A DNA stretch of 64,000 nt, taken from positions 806,001 through 870,000 of the forward strand of contig NZ_JARKMX010000014.1 of assembly GCF_029360705.1 (NCBI RefSeq), read 5' to 3'. This document shows positions 37,451 through 45,984 of this stretch, piece by piece. A program made the translations under genes and the position numbers. How positions within the stretch are numbered: position 1 is the stretch's first letter; each line of letters begins with the position of its first letter. Under the pieces are notes generated by a model that ran no database searches, was not told the origin of the DNA, and saw only the letters and a list, made by a program, of their open reading frames with translations. This DNA is from Paraflavitalea pollutisoli. Lineage in GTDB: Bacteria > Bacteroidota > Bacteroidia > Chitinophagales > Chitinophagaceae.

Positions 37451-38290
37451 ATGACGAACCCAACTGAGATCCTTCCCGGCGTGATCTTCTACTCCTACCT
37501 CGCTACCTCCAGAAAGGAGAAGGTGGCCTTTATGGAGCATAATACCCTGATATTGCAGGTCTCCGGCCTGTTTAAACTGGAGACGGCCACAGATAGTATT
37601 TCTATGGGGCGCGGACAGATGCTGCTCGTACAAAAGAATCAGTTGGGCGAACTTACCAAAACACCTTTGGAAGAGGAACACTATCAAACGATCGTCATCT
37701 GCCTGCAGGAAGACCTGTTACGGCAGATCGCGCTGGAGGAAAAGATCGAAGTCACGCATAAATACACGGGGCCTTCCAACGTCCTGATCCCGGGCAATGA
37801 TTTCCTGCATGCCTTCTTTCAATCTGTGTTACCCTATGTGCGTAATCCGGAAAACAAAATAACGCAGGCTGTTGGTTTGCTGAAGGTAAAAGAGGCTGTA
37901 TACCTGCTGCTCGATATCATGCCCGGGCTCAAGGACTTGTTGTTCGACTTTTCGGAGCCCTATAAGATCGACCTGGAAAAATTCATGGTGAGTAATTTTC
38001 ACTTCAATGTACCCGTTGAAAAGCTGGCCCGATTAACGGGTAGAAGTCTTGCCGGGTTCAAACGCGACTTCCAGAAGATATTTGGCATGCCACCCCGCCA
38101 ATGGTTATTAGAGAAAAGACTATCGGAAGCGCGGCATCTTATGGAGAAGAAAAACAAAAAACCTTCGGCCATTTACCTGGACCTCGGCTTTGAAAGTCTT
38201 TCTCATTTCTCTCATTCCTTCAAAAAGAAATTTGGCAAAGCGCCTACGGAATGGCTGAATGAAGACGGGGTAAGCCTGGATGCTGTGTAA
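37451..38290 (+). CDS. AraC-family transcriptional regulator
   Basis: This 279-residue regulator has an N-terminal ~150-residue cupin-like sensing domain (VIFYSYLATSRKEKVAFMEH, MGRGQMLLVQKNQLGEL). The C-terminal AraC DNA-binding domain (about 180-270) has both helix-turn-helices: VPVEKLARLTGRSLAGFKRD, then PSAIYLDLGFESLSHFSHSF with FKKKFGKAPTEW. The start at 37451 replaces a longer frame that overlaps the aldo/keto reductase gene. The order implies it regulates, or is expressed with, that reductase. Confidence 0.9.
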   Translation: MTNPTEILPGVIFYSYLATSRKEKVAFMEHNTLILQVSGLFKLETATDSISMGRGQMLLVQKNQLGELTKTPLEEEHYQTIVICLQEDLLRQIALEEKIEVTHKYTGPSNVLIPGNDFLHAFFQSVLPYVRNPENKITQAVGLLKVKEAVYLLLDIMPGLKDLLFDFSEPYKIDLEKFMVSNFHFNVPVEKLARLTGRSLAGFKRDFQKIFGMPPRQWLLEKRLSEARHLMEKKNKKPSAIYLDLGFESLSHFSHSFKKKFGKAPTEWLNEDGVSLDAV

Positions 38291-38390
38291 AAGGAATGAT
38301 TACCCGATTTTTTTAGCCCGGATATCAACCATTAGCCTATATTTATTCCATAGTCAGGAATTGAAATAAGTCTCTACTAAATTCGACACC

Positions 38391-38996
38391 ATGGAAAAGA
38401 TCACTCCCTTCAAAGACGCATCAACAGCCATTAGCAGTTTGGACAATGGCGGCAGGTTTTATAATGTATTCACCCGCTCGCAGGATGATATGATCAGCCT
38501 GGCCGAAGTAGGTAAGGTAGCAGGACTGTTTCTCGGTAAGCAGAAGGAAATGCTGTACCTGGAGCTGGCACTAACGGGACTTTCCGATGCAGACAAAGCT
38601 ATCGTTCAGCAAAAGTTCGATTCGGACCTGGCTGACAGTTATGCAAAATTCAAAGCGTTGCGGCTGTCTCCCGCGGAAATAGCCAGCAAAGGCATCATTT
38701 CATCCAATGTTATTCTAAGCGGCATACCTAAACTGGTCAATTCAGGCACACGGCTGAAGGGATTTATACTGGTACCCGCCGGCCCCGCCTTTACCATGTT
38801 ACCCATTTCCGAAATATACGATACCTATGAGCTCAGTGACCCAACGGGCACCGCCCATTTCCTGATCGTCACGGAAAAGGATAAAGAAAAGCTACCCGAA
38901 CAACTGATCACTGTAGGAGGCATCCTGAAAGAATCCCGGGATAACGACGACGCCCCGGCGGACCTCTTTGTGGAAGTAAGCTATTACCTGGCGTAA
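38391..38996 (+). CDS. Cytosolic protein of unknown function
   Basis: This 201-residue protein has no signal peptide or membrane segment. The N-terminal half is helical (LAEVGKVAGLFLGKQKEMLYLELA, a run of aliphatics with charged faces, then KFDSDLADSYAKFKALRL). The C-terminal half is strand-rich (KGFILVPAGPAFTMLPISEI, PTGTAHFLIVTEKD). I recognise no motif or family. A one-mismatch -7 box (TATATTTA) is at 38338-38345, and a strong terminator lies 28 bp past the stop, so it is a complete single-gene unit. Confidence 0.7.
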   Translation: MEKITPFKDASTAISSLDNGGRFYNVFTRSQDDMISLAEVGKVAGLFLGKQKEMLYLELALTGLSDADKAIVQQKFDSDLADSYAKFKALRLSPAEIASKGIISSNVILSGIPKLVNSGTRLKGFILVPAGPAFTMLPISEIYDTYELSDPTGTAHFLIVTEKDKEKLPEQLITVGGILKESRDNDDAPADLFVEVSYYLA

Positions 38997-39023
38997 ACCC
39001 GATCATCATACGGATTGATATTC

Positions 39024-39056
39024 CAAGACCTGCGCTGGCGCAGGTCTTGTCTTTTT
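39024..39056 (+). terminator. Terminator after the unknown cytosolic protein gene
   Basis: CAAGACCTGCGC and GCGCAGGTCTTG form a 12-bp perfect stem with a 2-nt centre, followed by tctttttt. Confidence 0.9.
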
Positions 39057-39132
39057 TACAGTCTCTATCCGGCCGTCTGATTTTTCGTTACTTTGTGGCT
39101 TATTAACAATTATACCTTGTAAAACCTCCAGC

Positions 39133-39729
39133 ATGCCAAGCAACGCAACAGATTCCCAGGTTGATGCCTACCTGAGCGAAGCAACCCAGTGGACAAAAGA
39201 AATGCAAGCGCTAAGAGCCATTGCGCTCGACTGTGGCCTGGAGGAATCCTTGAAGTGGGGTAAACCCTGTTATGCCTTCGAAGGCAAGAATATCGTCGTT
39301 ATACAGGGGTTCAAGGCCTATTGTGCATTGCTCTTCTTTCAGGGTTTCCAACTAAGCGATCCCGAGGGCATCCTGGTGAAGACGGGCGAAAATACCCGTG
39401 TAGGCAGGCAGGTACGTGTCAACAATACGAAAGAGGTGACCAAACTGGCAGCCGTACTGAAAAGATATATCTACGAAGCGATTGAGCTGGTCAATGCAGG
39501 AATAAAGTTCCCACCGCCCAAACAGACTGCGCTCAAGATACCGGAAGAGTTACAAGCGCAATTCAGCAAAAAAAAATCGCTGCGGACTGCCTTTGAAGCT
39601 TTGACGCTTGGGCGTCAGCGGGCTTATCTTATACACTTTTCGCAAGCCAAGCAATCCAGCACACGTACAGCCAGGATCGAGAAATGTACACCACAGATCC
39701 TGCTTGGTAAAGGACTGAACGAACGATAG
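39133..39729 (+). CDS. DUF1801/YdeI-OmdA domain protein
   Basis: This 198-residue cytosolic protein has a DUF1801 domain in residues ~8-120 (QWTKEMQALRAIALDCGLEE, KWGKPCYAFEGKNIVVIQGF, ALLFFQGFQLSDPEGILV). The C-terminal ~60 residues (PEELQAQFSKKKSLRTAFEA, LTLGRQRAYLIHFSQAKQSS, TRTARIEKCTPQILLGKGL) are the YdeI/OmdA extension linked to bacteriocin or antimicrobial-peptide tolerance in some species. The biochemical role is unknown. It is a single gene. A second YdeI-type protein is encoded at 55886-56617. Confidence 0.88.
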   Translation: MPSNATDSQVDAYLSEATQWTKEMQALRAIALDCGLEESLKWGKPCYAFEGKNIVVIQGFKAYCALLFFQGFQLSDPEGILVKTGENTRVGRQVRVNNTKEVTKLAAVLKRYIYEAIELVNAGIKFPPPKQTALKIPEELQAQFSKKKSLRTAFEALTLGRQRAYLIHFSQAKQSSTRTARIEKCTPQILLGKGLNER

Positions 39730-39905
39730 CACTGAACCACTGCGGGTTTGCTGAACACCCCCTCCATGCAAGGTTTTGTTTCTTTTCTGCCAATAACTCC
39801 CGAAAACCGGTAGCAATGCCAAGGGTATACCGGTCTTTTTTATCCGTTCTTACAAAAGCAAGCTCTACACACATCAACATCCATTGTTCAGTAAAAACCT
39901 TTTGT

Positions 39906-41144
39906 ATGAATCCACAAGCAAGAATTTATGTCAGTGGCGCTTTTTGCTTCGGTAAACAGGTAGCGGTCAGCAACCTGTTGGAAGCCAACTACAACGCGAT
40001 CATCGTCTGGTCCTTACATGTAAATGCAGCCGGCGATCTTATTATGAACAACACGCCGATCGTTACCAATGGCGTTTACTCGGAACAACAGACCATGGAC
40101 CTGCCCGCCCGACTGGCCACCCTCTACCAAAAGGGTATTTCTGTCATCTTTTCGGTAGGGGCCGGGGGAACGAGTGATTTTACGAACATCAACAACCTGA
40201 TCAACCAGTATGGTATCGGCCCTGACAATCCTTTATACACCAACTTTTCGGTGTTGAAGTCGACGATGGTCAATGCGGGTGGCAATATCGACGCCATCGA
40301 CTTTGACAATGAAGACCTTTTCGAATCGGGGGTGATGATCCAATTTGGATCTATGTTACACGACATTGGTTACTCCTCCGTTACTTTCTGCCCTTACTTC
40401 GACACGAGCCTTTGGCAGGAAACCCTGCAGGAACTCACCAACCGGTACGGCCCCAATTTCGTCAGCGCCTTCCACCTGCAATGTTATTCGGGCGGCGCGG
40501 GAAACGTTCCTTCCGAATGGGGCAAAGTAATCGCGCAATGTAAAAGCAATGCGTTGTTAATCCCCGGCCTTGCCACCAACCAGGCTGGCCCGGGCACCTG
40601 GTGGCAAAGCAGCACCAACCAACCCGGCTCCAGCGTAAAGACCTATCCCAATGTTGCCCAATACGGTAATGGCGACTGGTCGAGCGTACTGCGCCAGGGC
40701 AATTATCCCAGTGCAGACGCGGCCATGCAAAGTTGTATTGGTGGCGAAACCTTTTTCTTCTATTGCAACCAGGCGGTAGGTTTCGGCGGCAAGGTCTTTC
40801 AGCAGGGAGATGCCGTCTTCTTCGGCGGTAATCCACAATGGGGCAGTGCTCCTCAATGTACCAGCTATGCACTCGCCAATGGCTGTAGCAATATTTACAA
40901 CAATAATGGCGCCTGCCCCAATGACCTGCAGGCACAGTTTGGGCAATGGGCCAAACAACCTTATCCACCAACTGGCGGGTTCATCTGGCTGTACGATTCC
41001 ATCGTGAATTGTGTACTGTCCGGACCTTGTGGTGAAGGAGGTGACACGGTAGCCACCGTTTGTAGCCTGTATAAGGAGGCCATCATCCAAGGCGTAGGAC
41101 AGCCCGCTGCAACCGGCAAAAAACCGGCATTGTCCAGCCTGTAA
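39906..41144 (+). CDS. GH18-like (chitinase-family) TIM-barrel protein
   Basis: This 412-residue protein opens with strand-helix text typical of GH18 barrels (ARIYVSGAFCFGKQ, YNAIIVWSLHVN, GISVIFSVGAGGTSDFTNI). It carries the GH18 catalytic signature DxxDxDxE as D129-A-I-D132-F-D134-N-E136, the last being the acid/base. YSSVTFCPYFD and SAFHLQCYSGG fit later barrel strands. The C-terminal ~100 residues are Cys-rich (about 10 Cys). No signal peptide is visible from MNPQARIYV, which is odd for a chitinase; it may use another export route or act on an internal substrate. The start at 39906 follows a long unrelated-looking N-terminus in the longer frame. Confidence 0.72.
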   Translation: MNPQARIYVSGAFCFGKQVAVSNLLEANYNAIIVWSLHVNAAGDLIMNNTPIVTNGVYSEQQTMDLPARLATLYQKGISVIFSVGAGGTSDFTNINNLINQYGIGPDNPLYTNFSVLKSTMVNAGGNIDAIDFDNEDLFESGVMIQFGSMLHDIGYSSVTFCPYFDTSLWQETLQELTNRYGPNFVSAFHLQCYSGGAGNVPSEWGKVIAQCKSNALLIPGLATNQAGPGTWWQSSTNQPGSSVKTYPNVAQYGNGDWSSVLRQGNYPSADAAMQSCIGGETFFFYCNQAVGFGGKVFQQGDAVFFGGNPQWGSAPQCTSYALANGCSNIYNNNGACPNDLQAQFGQWAKQPYPPTGGFIWLYDSIVNCVLSGPCGEGGDTVATVCSLYKEAIIQGVGQPAATGKKPALSSL

Positions 41145-41184
41145 ATACCAGGAACCACAGTCACTTTTATGTATACCAACCAGC

Positions 41185-41212
41185 GCGGCTACCCTCCGGT
41201 AGCCGCTTTATT
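41185..41212 (+). terminator. Terminator after the GH18-like gene
   Basis: GCGGCTACC and GGTAGCCGC form a 9-bp stem around a ctcc loop, followed by tttattta. It begins 41 bp past the stop. Confidence 0.8.
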
Positions 41213-41255
41213 TATGGAGGTAGGTGCAACGGGTAGTAGCAGCCTAGGACCAAAC

Positions 41256-41281
41256 AAAAAGACCACCCGTAGGTGGCCTTT
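41256..41281 (-). terminator. Terminator of the esterase gene
   Basis: On the minus strand, AAAGGCCACC pairs with GGTGGTCTTT (one G-U) around a 4-nt loop, followed by TTTTTG. It lies 32 bp past the esterase stop at 41313. Confidence 0.8.
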
Positions 41282-41312
41282 ACCTGCTATAACTGTTAAA
41301 GTACAATAAACC

Positions 41313-42398
41313 TTATTTCAGCGCCTGTTTCAATTCGCTGGCTGCATAGCGCAGTGCAGATTGCACTTCAGGCACTGTTGCCAGGGGATTCAACAAACCA
41401 TAGTCATGGATCATACCTTGGTAGCGTACCAACGACACCTTTACACCGGCCTCGTTCATTTTACGGGCATAGGCTTCCCCTTCGTCACGCAGTACATCGT
41501 TTTCTGCTGTCTGCACCAGCGTAGGCGGCAAGCCTTTCAGTTGCTCTGTGGTAGCTTGCAGTGGCGAAGCAAAGATCTCCTTGCGCTGCGCCTGATCGGG
41601 TATATAGTTGTCCCAGAACCATTTCATCATGTTCTTGGTCAGAAAACGATCGGCCTCAAACTGATTGTACGAACCCGTTTCGAAGTCGGCATTGGTTACC
41701 GGCCAGAAGAGTACCTGGAATTTCAATTCGGGCCCTTTGTTTTCTTTGGCTTTTAGCGCTACTGCCGCGGCTATGTTTCCACCGGCACTATTGCCCACCA
41801 CAGCCAGCCGTTTACCGTCTACGCCGATCTCTGCTCCGTGAGCAGCCACCCATTTGGTGGCGGCAAAACTTTCATTGACAGCTACCGGATATTTTGCTTC
41901 GGGAGACCGCGTATACTCTGCATGTACTGCTACTGCGCCTGAGTTAACCACCAGGTCGCGAATGAAACGCTGGTGAGTAGGGAAATCGCCGATCACCCAG
42001 CCACCACCATGGAAGAACATGAAAGCAGGCAGGGTGCCTGTAGCACCGGCCGGCTTAACGATAAAGAGTTTCACCGTAAGGCCATCTTCCGTAATAGTTT
42101 TCTCTGATACCTCCACGCCCGACAGGTCTACTTTCACGGAAGTCTGGGCACCTTCCAGCACTTTGCGAGCTTCGCCCGGCTGCATGGTTTCCATGGGCTT
42201 TCCACCGCTGGTATTGAGTGCTTTCAGGAATGCCTTGGTCTCTACTTCTATGGCAGGATCTGTAGCATAGTCTGCCACGGTGCCTGCTGTAGCCGTCACC
42301 GAGTCGGCAGCAGAGGCGGCAACTTCCTTTTTATCTCCTTCGCCGCCGCAGCCTGCCAGAAGCAGACCGGGCATTAATGCATAAATAAATGATTTCAT
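41313..42398 (-). CDS. Alpha/beta-hydrolase esterase (HSL family), lipoprotein
   Basis: This 361-residue enzyme is anchored by a lipoprotein signal (MKSFIYALMPGLLLAGCGG, Cys17). A ~60-residue polar linker precedes the hydrolase. The HSL-type oxyanion motif is FMFFHGGGW, the nucleophile elbow is GNSAGG, the catalytic Asp is in AENDVLRDEGE and the His is in GMIHDYGLL. The substrate is likely a short-chain ester or acylated glycan at the cell envelope. Monocistronic, with its own promoter and terminator. Confidence 0.92.
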   Translation of the reverse strand: MKSFIYALMPGLLLAGCGGEGDKKEVAASAADSVTATAGTVADYATDPAIEVETKAFLKALNTSGGKPMETMQPGEARKVLEGAQTSVKVDLSGVEVSEKTITEDGLTVKLFIVKPAGATGTLPAFMFFHGGGWVIGDFPTHQRFIRDLVVNSGAVAVHAEYTRSPEAKYPVAVNESFAATKWVAAHGAEIGVDGKRLAVVGNSAGGNIAAAVALKAKENKGPELKFQVLFWPVTNADFETGSYNQFEADRFLTKNMMKWFWDNYIPDQAQRKEIFASPLQATTEQLKGLPPTLVQTAENDVLRDEGEAYARKMNEAGVKVSLVRYQGMIHDYGLLNPLATVPEVQSALRYAASELKQALK

Positions 42399-42427
42399 CG
42401 TTGCTGGTTTTGATGTATGTTTCCTGC

Positions 42428-42435
42428 AAAGCTAT
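42428..42435 (-). promoter_or_regulatory. -7 promoter box for the esterase gene
   Basis: The minus-strand sequence TAGCTTTG is a perfect TAnnTTTG match, 30 bp upstream of the ATG at 42398. Confidence 0.65.
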
Positions 42436-42671
42436 AGTCGCTCCCGGCCGGCAGCAATTGACAAATGATGGCAACAATTGTACAATTCCCTGAAGTCCGC
42501 TGACTGGTGAATCTACTTAATTCTCTATCTTTAATTCACTGCTGCATTCCTTCTTACGGTTCCTGAACGCTATAGCCCTGTCGATGCTCCACGCACCGGA
42601 CAGGCTTCGTTTCATCCTCCCCTGCACTGTTGGAACTTTTCATTTCACCAAAAGCACCTTCTATGCGTACA

Positions 42672-43712
42672 ATGATCAAAGCTTTCCTGTTGTTGGTATT
42701 ATGGCCTTTATCCGGCGCCCTGTACAATGGCTATGCCTGTACCCGGGTGATGTACAAAGGATTGGACAACCTCATCATTACTGCCCGCTCGATGGATTGG
42801 AAAGAAGACATCTATCCCAACCTCTGGATCTTTCCGCGCGGCATGAGCAGGAATGGCGAAGCAGGTCCTAACTCCGTGAAATGGACATCAAAGTACGGCA
42901 GTGTCGTCGCCTCTGCCTATGACTTTTGCAGTACCGACGGTATGAATGAAAAAGGCCTGGTGGCCAACCTGCTTTGGCTGGCTGAATCACAATACCCGGC
43001 TTATGATGGCAAGAAACCGGGACTGTCCATTGCTGCCTGGGTGCAGTATGTACTCGACAATTACTCTACGGTTGCGGAAGCGGTAAAGGCGTTGAAGCAA
43101 GAACCTTTCATCGTGGTGAGTGACAAAGTACCAGGTGAGGACCGTATGGCCAACCTGCATCTCTCCATTTCGGATGCAACGGGTGACAACGCCATTTTCG
43201 AATACATTGGCGGCAAACTGGATATTCACCATGACAAAAGCTACCAGGTGATGACCAACTCTCCGGCCTTTGACAAGCAACTGGCTTTGAATGAATACTG
43301 GAAGGATATTGGCGGAACCGTTATGTTGCCCGGTACCAACCGTGCATCCGATCGTTTTGTACGCGCCTCGTTCTATACCGAAGCGATTCCGAAAACAGCG
43401 GATAAGAAGCTTGGAGTTGCCAGCGTTTTCAGCGTGATCAGGAATTGCTCGGTACCTTATGGCATCACCACCCCCAATCAACCCAATATCTCTTCTACCC
43501 GCTGGCGCTCCGTATCGGATCACAAGAACCTGGTGTACTTCTTCGAAACGGCCCTCACCCCCAATACCTTTTGGGTAAACCTGAAAGAGCTTGATTTCTC
43601 GGACAAGGCCCCGGTGAAAAGGCTGGGTTTGTCCAAAGGAGAAGTGTATGCCGGCAATGCCGCACCTTCCTTTCAAAATAGTGCCCCGTTTAAATTCCTT
43701 GGGTTGCAATAA
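42672..43712 (+). CDS. Choloylglycine-hydrolase-family (Ntn) linear amide hydrolase, exported
   Basis: This 346-residue Ntn hydrolase is a relative of bile salt hydrolase and penicillin V acylase. The signal peptide (MIKAFLLLVLWPLSGALYNGYA) ends directly before Cys in ACTRVMYKG, so signal cleavage would expose the N-terminal Cys nucleophile. Other family residues are Arg/Asp in TARSMDWKED, Asn in GLVANLLWL, and the EYIGGKLDIHHDKSYQVMTN segment with its conserved Asn. The physiological substrate is unknown (N-acyl amides in general). The start is 42672, or 42663 in the same frame. TATCTTTA near 42526 may be its -7 box. Confidence 0.9.
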   Translation: MIKAFLLLVLWPLSGALYNGYACTRVMYKGLDNLIITARSMDWKEDIYPNLWIFPRGMSRNGEAGPNSVKWTSKYGSVVASAYDFCSTDGMNEKGLVANLLWLAESQYPAYDGKKPGLSIAAWVQYVLDNYSTVAEAVKALKQEPFIVVSDKVPGEDRMANLHLSISDATGDNAIFEYIGGKLDIHHDKSYQVMTNSPAFDKQLALNEYWKDIGGTVMLPGTNRASDRFVRASFYTEAIPKTADKKLGVASVFSVIRNCSVPYGITTPNQPNISSTRWRSVSDHKNLVYFFETALTPNTFWVNLKELDFSDKAPVKRLGLSKGEVYAGNAAPSFQNSAPFKFLGLQ

Positions 43713-43766
43713 ACGACTAACAGCTGGCTGCCCAGGCAGCCTGCTGTTCAATTACTCTACACATCA

Positions 43767-45752
43767 TCAGGCTACATAGCGGAGTTTATCGGTATTGAAC
43801 TCGACGTGAATGGAGGTGCCCTGCGAAGAGGAGTCGATATCGACCTTTCCCTGGAAGGCCTGCATGCGGGTGTGTAAACTATAAATACCCAGCCCCTGCG
43901 AGTTGGCCAGACTATCAGGATCAAATCCGCTACCATTGTCCTCTACGGTTATGCTCAGCATATCTTCGGTAAAAGTGAGCTGCACGACGGCTGCCGAGGC
44001 ATCGGCATGCCTGATCACATTGTTGATGAGCTCTTGTATGGTCCGGTATACCATCAGTTCAAAATGGCTGTTGTACCGGCCAGGCTCCCCATAAGCATGA
44101 AAATTCACATCCAGCCTGTTGCCATTGACCTTCTGACAAAAAGTTTTCACCGCCTCTACCAGTCCCTGCTCATGCAAGGTAACAGGCAGCAGGTTGTGCG
44201 CCGTTTCGCGAATTTCTGCAGTGGCATCTTTGAGCAAGGTCATCGATTCTTTATAAGCGGGAATTGCCGGCAACTGAACAACCTGGTGGCCCAATGAATC
44301 CATGTTGAGCCTGGCGGCTGACAGAATACTACCAACACCATCGTGCAGGTTACGGGCAATGCGGGTACGCTCCCGCTCCTCGCCTTCCATCATCGCTTTC
44401 ACGGCCAGCAACTCATGCTCCTTTTGTATCATCAGCCATTGCAGCTTTTGTTTTTGCCGTACGCCCAACCAGATCAAAATACCGATCAGCAACAAGGTGA
44501 TCATCGCAATGATGGTGATCATGATCATCAGATCCTTTCGCCGCAGACTGGCTTTTTGCTGCTCGATAGACAACTGCTTATCGGATATCACTTTGTCTTT
44601 CTGCAGTGTGCGGTATTTTGTTTCGAGTTCATTGACCCGCGCGTGCATTTTTTCGCTAAGCAGCGAGTCGTTGTACTCGCGGAACTGATCAAATGCGTCA
44701 AGACTTTTCATACTCTTTCCCAGGTGCGCATAGACCCTTACCAGGTTGCCATACACTTTCCACAGGCCCTCTTTGCTGCCCATTTTTGTGGCAATGGCCT
44801 TTGCCTTGAACATATAATCTTTGGCTTTCTCCCACTGATTGCTTTGTTCGTAGATCTTCGAATAGCAGAGGTATACATTCATCACGTAATAGGGTGTATT
44901 GCTCCGCAGGGCCAATGACTCGGCCTGCCGGATATAATACATCGCAGAATCGAGTTGTTTGAAATTGGTATAGGAGTTGGCCAGGTTGGACCTGACCATA
45001 AAACGCGTTACCAGGTTGATCCCCTTGTCTGCCATGGTCAATACTTCCAGGTATTGATTGACGGCTTCCCGTTCTTTGCCCAGGGAAATGAGTGTTACGC
45101 TGCGATTGTTCAATATGCGGCACAGCAGCGCAGTATCTTTTTGCTCACGGGCAAGTGCTTCTGCTTTGTCGAGGTACTGGATACTTTTATTGAATTCATT
45201 CACTTCATTGAAGGTATTGCCGATCCCGTCGTAGACCTGTGCCAGGAATCGCCTGGCGCCGGCCTGCTCCATCGCTGCTGCGGCTTTGAGATACCAGGTA
45301 ATCGCCGTTTCGAAATCATCCTGGTAATAGCAAAGGTTACCTACATTGTTATAGACCTTGCCCAGTTCGAGGTGGTTGCCGATGGCTGTAAACTGAATGA
45401 TGGCTTTATCGAACCAGGCTTTGGCTTCGGATAGTTCTGCTTTATCGGAGTAGATAATTCCGGTGAGGGCAGCGCTTTTGGCTTTGCCATATCCATCCTG
45501 GAGACGTTCGCTCAGATTCGCGGCCCTTTGTATTACTGGTAAAGCCGTATCATTATCGTAATCCATCAGCGCATCACCATATTGCAATAACTGTCGCACG
45601 AGGTTCGTGTCTTCCCGTACGCGCGTAACCAGCGGTTTATACCTGGCGTGTATATCGCTGATCGTTTGTGCCTGGCAGGTACAGATGATCAGTGTCAGCA
45701 GACAGCTGAGCAGATAATATGGATAGCAGGAGCTTGCGTTGGTATGATTCAT
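43767..45752 (-). CDS. TPR-containing sensor histidine kinase (HisKA_3 type)
   Basis: This 661-residue protein has a signal peptide (YYLLSCLLTLIICTCQAQ), then six to seven tetratricopeptide repeats in the periplasm (for example LGKVYNNVGNLCYYQDDFET, AQVYDGIGNTFNEVNEFNKS). A coiled coil and one membrane helix (LMIMITIIAMITLLLIGILIW) follow. The cytoplasmic kinase has the phospho-acceptor His near residue 470 in RIARNLHDGVGSILSAA, and a HATPase domain with IQELINNVIRHADASA and DNGSGFDP, ending NSQGLGIYSLHTRMQAF. Such kinases normally pair with NarL/LuxR response regulators. No partner is adjacent, so it is an orphan here. Confidence 0.92.
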   Translation of the reverse strand: MNHTNASSCYPYYLLSCLLTLIICTCQAQTISDIHARYKPLVTRVREDTNLVRQLLQYGDALMDYDNDTALPVIQRAANLSERLQDGYGKAKSAALTGIIYSDKAELSEAKAWFDKAIIQFTAIGNHLELGKVYNNVGNLCYYQDDFETAITWYLKAAAAMEQAGARRFLAQVYDGIGNTFNEVNEFNKSIQYLDKAEALAREQKDTALLCRILNNRSVTLISLGKEREAVNQYLEVLTMADKGINLVTRFMVRSNLANSYTNFKQLDSAMYYIRQAESLALRSNTPYYVMNVYLCYSKIYEQSNQWEKAKDYMFKAKAIATKMGSKEGLWKVYGNLVRVYAHLGKSMKSLDAFDQFREYNDSLLSEKMHARVNELETKYRTLQKDKVISDKQLSIEQQKASLRRKDLMIMITIIAMITLLLIGILIWLGVRQKQKLQWLMIQKEHELLAVKAMMEGEERERTRIARNLHDGVGSILSAARLNMDSLGHQVVQLPAIPAYKESMTLLKDATAEIRETAHNLLPVTLHEQGLVEAVKTFCQKVNGNRLDVNFHAYGEPGRYNSHFELMVYRTIQELINNVIRHADASAAVVQLTFTEDMLSITVEDNGSGFDPDSLANSQGLGIYSLHTRMQAFQGKVDIDSSSQGTSIHVEFNTDKLRYVA

Positions 45753-45984
45753 GGCTTACCCGGTATGAGCGCTTCTAAATTAGGAAGGAATCTGATCTTA
45801 TGGGGTCGTTTCAGACCTGGTTCATCGCTTCCTGGGGGCTGTCCGGGAGAAGAACTAAACACTTCATGCAGTCATTCTTACAACTCATACAAAGTCTGGG
45901 GTGACTGGGGAGAATGCCTGGCGCCGCACTTATGCAACATTGCGCTACTTATCCCGTCTATTATCGACACCCCATTACACACCT

